Source: Clostridia bacterium (GTDB lineage Bacteria; Bacillota; Clostridia; UBA1212; UBA1255). Taken from it: a stretch of 64,000 bases of DNA. Position numbers and translations under genes: made by a program. Location: assembly GCA_017517275.1 (NCBI GenBank), contig JAFWZX010000023.1, forward strand, positions 1 through 64,000, written 5' to 3'. The notes beneath the pieces are model-generated. The model had not been told where the DNA came from, did not search any database, and saw only the letters and a program-made list of their open reading frames with translations. Shown here one piece after another: positions 60,401 through 64,000 of this stretch. Each line of letters starts with the position of its first letter. Position 1 is the first letter of the stretch.

Positions 60401-60781
60401 TTGGCTATATGCTTTTTTAAGGAATTTATCCTTATCGATAATGAATCTTTCGTGCACGCCTTCTCCGATGAGCGTGCCTTTTTCATCGTATGCCTTTACG
60501 TTAAAAACCAACCTTCTTCTGTCAACCTGGGTAAGCTCACTCTCACAGATAACCTCTAAGCCAACAGGTGTAGCAGCAAGATGTTTTACGTTAACGAGAG
60601 TACCTACTGTTGACTGACCCTCTTCTAAATAAGGCGCAACACTTTGAGATGCCGTATATTCCATCAGCCCTATCATTGCCGGAGTTGCAAATACTGCAAT
60701 ATCTCCGCTACCGTACACTTGGGCTGTGTTTGTTTCATCAACCATTTTAGTCTGCTTACCTTTAATTCCAATTTCTACCAT
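60392..60781 (-). CDS. Hot-dog fold thioesterase family protein
   Basis: A 129-residue acyl-CoA thioesterase-like protein of the FlK/fluoroacetyl-CoA type. AVFATPAMIGLMEYTA, the STVGTLVNVKHLAATPVG segment with catalytic Thr/His, and IGEGVHERFII are conserved. It is the last gene after the acyltransferase and PAP2 genes, with one base after PAP2. Confidence 0.85.
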   Translation of the reverse strand: MVEIGIKGKQTKMVDETNTAQVYGSGDIAVFATPAMIGLMEYTASQSVAPYLEEGQSTVGTLVNVKHLAATPVGLEVICESELTQVDRRRLVFNVKAYDEKGTLIGEGVHERFIIDKDKFLKKAYSQLG

Positions 60782-60782
60782 T

Positions 60783-61718
60783 TTATTTATCTCCTTTATT
60801 TTTAATTGATATCTTTTTTGACACGTAAGTAATTATCCACGGCCAAATAACCGCTGCAAAGAATACTATCAGAAAATACCTGATTGCAGACGATATCATG
60901 TGATTGCCAAACAGCAACGTACATAAGGGCTTCAATCCCTCTTTAATTGCCAGCACAATTGCTAATCCTATAACAATTTTTATAATTTGCAACCACCAGA
61001 CGGCTTTTGTTTCTGATTTAACGTATTTTCTGTCAACGTGAAATGCCAATAACGTTGCCAGACTGCTTCCGGAGGTCATATATCCTGCCTTTATGGCCGC
61101 CTGCAAATTATGAATCTCTGTATCTTCCGGCCATTTGTAAAGAGAAACAAAAAAGGTAAAAATAATCGCCATTAAACACATTGCTCCCATTACAACGTAC
61201 GCCGGATATGGCTTTTCATCAGATTTCTCAAAAACCGGATAAAGAATAAAAACAAGAAACGTTCCTATAGCCAGCGAAACAAGCACGTCGGCAAGAGTGT
61301 GCACACCGAGATACATACGGGAAAATGCCACTAAAGTTATCAGTGTCAAGCATATCAATCGAACCGGCAGTTTGTGTGCAAATCTGGCTGTCGTTCCGGC
61401 ACTTGACATAATGTTCTGCGTATGTCCACTTGGAAATGAATATCCTGTAGCATCTGCCTTTGCTGACCCTACAATTGTAAACTCCGGATCTCTTATCCAC
61501 GGTCGCGGTACGCGGCAGACCATTTTCAGCGTTTGATTGATTATTACTCCTATAAAACAAGTGGCTACCATGTAATATCCGTACTTTTTGTTCACACACC
61601 AAAGAACAATAAGACAGGCGATAAGTACGAACGTCTCACCGCCAAGCTTAGTTATTACAGAAAACAATCTATCCAGATAATCACATCTCAATGATTCCAG
61701 TAAACGTAAAAATCCCAT
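60783..61718 (-). CDS. PAP2-family membrane phosphatase
   Basis: A 311-residue polytopic lipid phosphatase. Three catalytic blocks are seen in the usual order: MVCRVPRPWIRDP, YSFPSGHTQN and SRMYLGVHTLADV (His). About eight to nine hydrophobic segments are present, more than in short PAP2 proteins. It probably acts on undecaprenyl or phosphatidyl phosphates. It abuts the acyltransferase stop (61719), so the two are co-transcribed. Confidence 0.9.
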   Translation of the reverse strand: MGFLRLLESLRCDYLDRLFSVITKLGGETFVLIACLIVLWCVNKKYGYYMVATCFIGVIINQTLKMVCRVPRPWIRDPEFTIVGSAKADATGYSFPSGHTQNIMSSAGTTARFAHKLPVRLICLTLITLVAFSRMYLGVHTLADVLVSLAIGTFLVFILYPVFEKSDEKPYPAYVVMGAMCLMAIIFTFFVSLYKWPEDTEIHNLQAAIKAGYMTSGSSLATLLAFHVDRKYVKSETKAVWWLQIIKIVIGLAIVLAIKEGLKPLCTLLFGNHMISSAIRYFLIVFFAAVIWPWIITYVSKKISIKNKGDK

Positions 61719-62957
61719 TTATTTTTCCTTTTTTTTACTACCGATTCTCATTACAAGCTTTGCAAGAGGCTTCTCAACGGCATATGTCATTATGATTGCT
61801 ACTGCAAAAGACACAACAATACAGAGAATCATATACGTCCACATCCATTTCTTGTCACCTGTAATATTGGGAGGAGTGTCGCCCTCCCAATACGGAATTC
61901 TAAATTCCTTAAGCCTTACAGATATAAATTGATGCCATATATACAAATTAAAAGAAATACCAGCCAAGAACTTCATGACCTTATTTCCGAACAGCCACCT
62001 TAGATAGCGGCCTGACATTATTATGCTAAACAATATGAATAAAAATAACAGCGACAGCAAAAATCTTCTGTCTACCTGCCATTTAGTCATGTTTTCATAT
62101 CTCATTCTGTCCTCGCAAGCAAGTTTAAAAAGCCACAAGCCAACAATAGTAAGCAATAAAAACAAAGCTTCCTCCGCTTTGGTACGCTTTCTGTTTTTTG
62201 TCATAGACATGTATGCCCAAGCGCCTAACATTCCGTTTGCAAATACGCCAAAGAACGTCAGCGTGTGATTAAGATACACGCTTTGATTAAGCGTATCAAA
62301 ATTATTGCTGATATAAGTACAGCTAATCCAGCCTATAGCAAACATGCCGGCATACGTAAGAAGAGGCTTCTTCTTAAATAATCTGGCTATTAACGGAAAC
62401 AGCAGATATAGCTGTACCTCAACACCTACAGTCCATAGTGCGCCGTTGAGTTTACTGAATTGTGTTGACGCAGGGAAAAGATTATGAGTAAAAAACATAT
62501 GAGGAATAAGATCCTTCCACATGTCTTGCGAAGTGGCATATTCGTTAAGCGGTATTGCGAAACAAAATAATACAAGAAAAATACAGACAAAATACGAAGG
62601 CGCAATACGGGCAGCCCTTTTCTTATAGAACAAACCGGCACCAAGAGCTTTATCTCCGTATACCATTTCCTTTGCATGAGGCAGAAAAAGACAAAATCCG
62701 GAAAGCAATATCATCATATCTACCAATATAGAACCATTTCTTGGAATCCAGTCCACGTTAAAATCTCCCCAGATAGGCATAAGCCACGACTGTTGCCAGA
62801 AATGATACCATACTACAATCAGAACGCTGACAGCCCGAACACCGTCCAGCACCGGTATGTACGAAATATCGTAGGTACTTCGTTTTACTTCCTTCTCGGC
62901 TTTCTTTTGCTGCTTTGCATTTGTGTATCTTTGCTCAATTATTATATCGTCGTCCAC
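61719..62957 (-). CDS. Acyltransferase-3 family (OafA/YrhL-like) membrane protein
   Basis: A 412-residue integral membrane acyltransferase with about 10-11 hydrophobic segments. DGVRAVSVLIVVWYHFWQQS holds the catalytic His, LVDMMILLSGFCLFLP and GALWTVGVEVQLYLLFPLI are typical. These enzymes add acetyl or succinyl groups to surface sugars. GTG 62957 is chosen with GGAGGGGG about ten bases upstream. It heads an operon with PAP2 and the thioesterase; the acyl donor could come from that thioesterase's pathway, but this is inference. Confidence 0.9.
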   Translation of the reverse strand: MDDDIIIEQRYTNAKQQKKAEKEVKRSTYDISYIPVLDGVRAVSVLIVVWYHFWQQSWLMPIWGDFNVDWIPRNGSILVDMMILLSGFCLFLPHAKEMVYGDKALGAGLFYKKRAARIAPSYFVCIFLVLFCFAIPLNEYATSQDMWKDLIPHMFFTHNLFPASTQFSKLNGALWTVGVEVQLYLLFPLIARLFKKKPLLTYAGMFAIGWISCTYISNNFDTLNQSVYLNHTLTFFGVFANGMLGAWAYMSMTKNRKRTKAEEALFLLLTIVGLWLFKLACEDRMRYENMTKWQVDRRFLLSLLFLFILFSIIMSGRYLRWLFGNKVMKFLAGISFNLYIWHQFISVRLKEFRIPYWEGDTPPNITGDKKWMWTYMILCIVVSFAVAIIMTYAVEKPLAKLVMRIGSKKKEK

Positions 62958-63006
62958 TTAAGACAGCCCCCTCCGCGATAATTAACGAACTGTTTATGCT
63001 CGCTAA

Positions 63007-63035
63007 ATTGTAGCATAATCCTATGATTTTGAAAA
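63007..63035 (-). promoter_or_regulatory. Promoter of the acyltransferase operon
   Basis: TTTTCA (63030-63035), 17 bases, TACAAT (63007-63012). Confidence 0.6.
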
Positions 63036-63041
63036 GAATAA

Positions 63042-63070
63042 TTGACATTATGCTGACAGGAGTGTTATAT
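63042..63070 (+). promoter_or_regulatory. Promoter of the PHP gene
   Basis: Perfect TTGACA (63042-63047), 17 bases, TTATAT (63065-63070), divergent from the acyltransferase promoter. Confidence 0.5.
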
Positions 63071-63100
63071 AGATTATATTAAACGCAGCGGAGGCGTAAT

Positions 63101-64000
63101 ATGAAAAAATATCTTTTACCTCAAAGTGGTAATTTTTACAAAGCAAACTTGCATTGTCATACAACAGTATCGGACGGAGCTTTGACACCGGAAGAAGTAA
63201 AAAAAGTTTATCAGGAAAAAGGCTACAGCATTGTAGCGTACACTGATCATGACGTTCTTATCTCTCACAGTGTGCTAAGCGATGAGGATTTCTTAGCGTT
63301 AAACGGGTTTGAGGCAGAAATAACAGAGCCCTGTAGTGATTTTACGTTTGCAAAAACATGTCACATTTGTTTTATCGCACTTGATCCTGACAATCTTGTT
63401 CAACCATGCTGGCATAGAAGCGCTTATCTATTTGCCAATGCACCAAAGTACAAAGATCAGGTGCAGTTTGATGACTCACTTCCGGATTATGTCAGGCAAT
63501 TCAATGGTAAAGATATCTCCGAAATGATGAATATTGCATCAGAAAAAGGCTTCTTCGTTACGTATAATCATCCTACGTGGTCGTTGGAAGATTATAGTAA
63601 CTATATAAATTATCATGGTATGCACGCCTTTGAGATGTTCAACAGCGGATGCATCGTCGAAGGATATGATGACTATAATCCTCGCGTTTATGACGATTTG
63701 CTAAGAAGCGGCAAGAAAATATATTGCATAGGAGCCGATGATAACCACAATGCTTATCCACAAGATTCCAGACAATGGGACTCCGGACTTGCTTATACCG
63801 TAATAAAAGCTCCATGTCTCGATTATAAAGAAATAACAAACGCACTTCTAAACGGTAATTTCTACTCATCACAGAAACCGGAAATATATAACCTCTGGTA
63901 CGAGGACGGAACAGTCCATATAGATTGTTCTGAAGCAGACAGAATAACTCTTAGCACCGGCATCCGTTTTTGCCAAGCTGTATATAGTGAAAATGACATA
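63101..64000 (+). CDS. PHP-domain metal-dependent phosphoesterase, 3'-truncated
   Basis: The window ends inside this gene after 300 codons with no stop. The N-terminus has the PHP motifs ANLHCHTTVSDGALTPEE and YTDHD, with later FVTYNHPTW and CIGADDNHN supplying further metal ligands. PHP proteins are metal-dependent phosphoesterases and nucleases; the full domain ends near residue 260. GGAGG precedes ATG 63101. The substrate is unknown and the C-terminus is outside the window. Confidence 0.85.
   Translation, partial: MKKYLLPQSGNFYKANLHCHTTVSDGALTPEEVKKVYQEKGYSIVAYTDHDVLISHSVLSDEDFLALNGFEAEITEPCSDFTFAKTCHICFIALDPDNLVQPCWHRSAYLFANAPKYKDQVQFDDSLPDYVRQFNGKDISEMMNIASEKGFFVTYNHPTWSLEDYSNYINYHGMHAFEMFNSGCIVEGYDDYNPRVYDDLLRSGKKIYCIGADDNHNAYPQDSRQWDSGLAYTVIKAPCLDYKEITNALLNGNFYSSQKPEIYNLWYEDGTVHIDCSEADRITLSTGIRFCQAVYSENDI

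Noticed and set aside
1-64000. tRNA genes, CRISPR arrays, insertion sequences or prophage
   Set aside because: None recognised on either strand by reading; tRNAscan-type and IS searches were not possible here.

Overview
The window looks like chromosomal DNA from an anaerobic, monoderm Firmicute of the class Clostridia. The base composition is moderately AT-rich, ribosome binding sites are strong GGAGG types, and promoters are TTGACA/TATAAT-like. Indolepyruvate:ferredoxin oxidoreductase, SepF, RqcH, an isoleucine T-box and many (A)PTQAPT or TP-rich linkers on exported proteins fit this. The many glycoside hydrolases suggest a plant-fibre or gut habitat. This assignment is inferred from gene content; no rRNA or tRNA gene is visible.

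Layout, left to right. 1-4.2 kb (+): end of a PepSY protein, a calcineurin-like phosphatase, then a GH36 alpha-galactosidase with a GH99/WbsX-like hydrolase. 4.2-16.9 kb (-, apart from trxA): an XRE membrane protein with long Q/P repeats, a VanX-SH3-M14 cell-wall peptidase lipoprotein, a translationally coupled trio (CrtI/RetSat-like FAD enzyme, ferredoxin-type reductase, PlsY), trxA, an operon of sfsA, GDPD, MFS transporter, esterase and anchored protein, and a lipoprotein. 17-24.5 kb: GH43 and GH3 glycosidases, an AAC(3)-like/PGM-like/phosphatase-like operon, a secreted protein, and a sigma/anti-sigma pair. 24.6-40.3 kb (-): a housekeeping block (ebfC-recR-prfA-tsaC-upp-deacetylase-yhaO-yhaN) and an amino-acid/division block (paaK-iorA-iorB-Met gamma-lyase-HlyD-yggS-sepF). 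40.4-45.4 kb: an SGNH esterase, a lone binding module, nagA-ROK kinase and a divergent AraC regulator. 45.4-56.4 kb (-): an isoleucine T-box leader, an XRE-cupin-acyl-CoA ligase fusion, ileS, rqcH, a sugar-binding lipoprotein and a membrane-anchored GH99-like protein. 56.5-64 kb: kdgK-eda with a tiny ORF and a permuted papain-like amidase, a prolyl-tRNA deacylase, a lipid kinase, a thioesterase, PAP2, an acyltransferase, and a truncated PHP-domain gene at the right edge.

The main theme is extracellular and intracellular glycan use (GH36, GH3, GH43, two related GH99-like proteins, NagA, KDG kinase and aldolase) together with envelope-lipid and wall enzymes. The most unusual feature is the isoleucine-specific T-box placed before a fused regulator/ligase gene, with ileS behind it and a separate promoter for ileS. 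Others are the VanX/M14 fusion, the redox-plus-PlsY operon, the permease-less solute-binding protein coupled to a surface hydrolase, and a probable A8 frameshift followed by a 33-residue ORF. No prophage, insertion sequence or CRISPR array was recognised.
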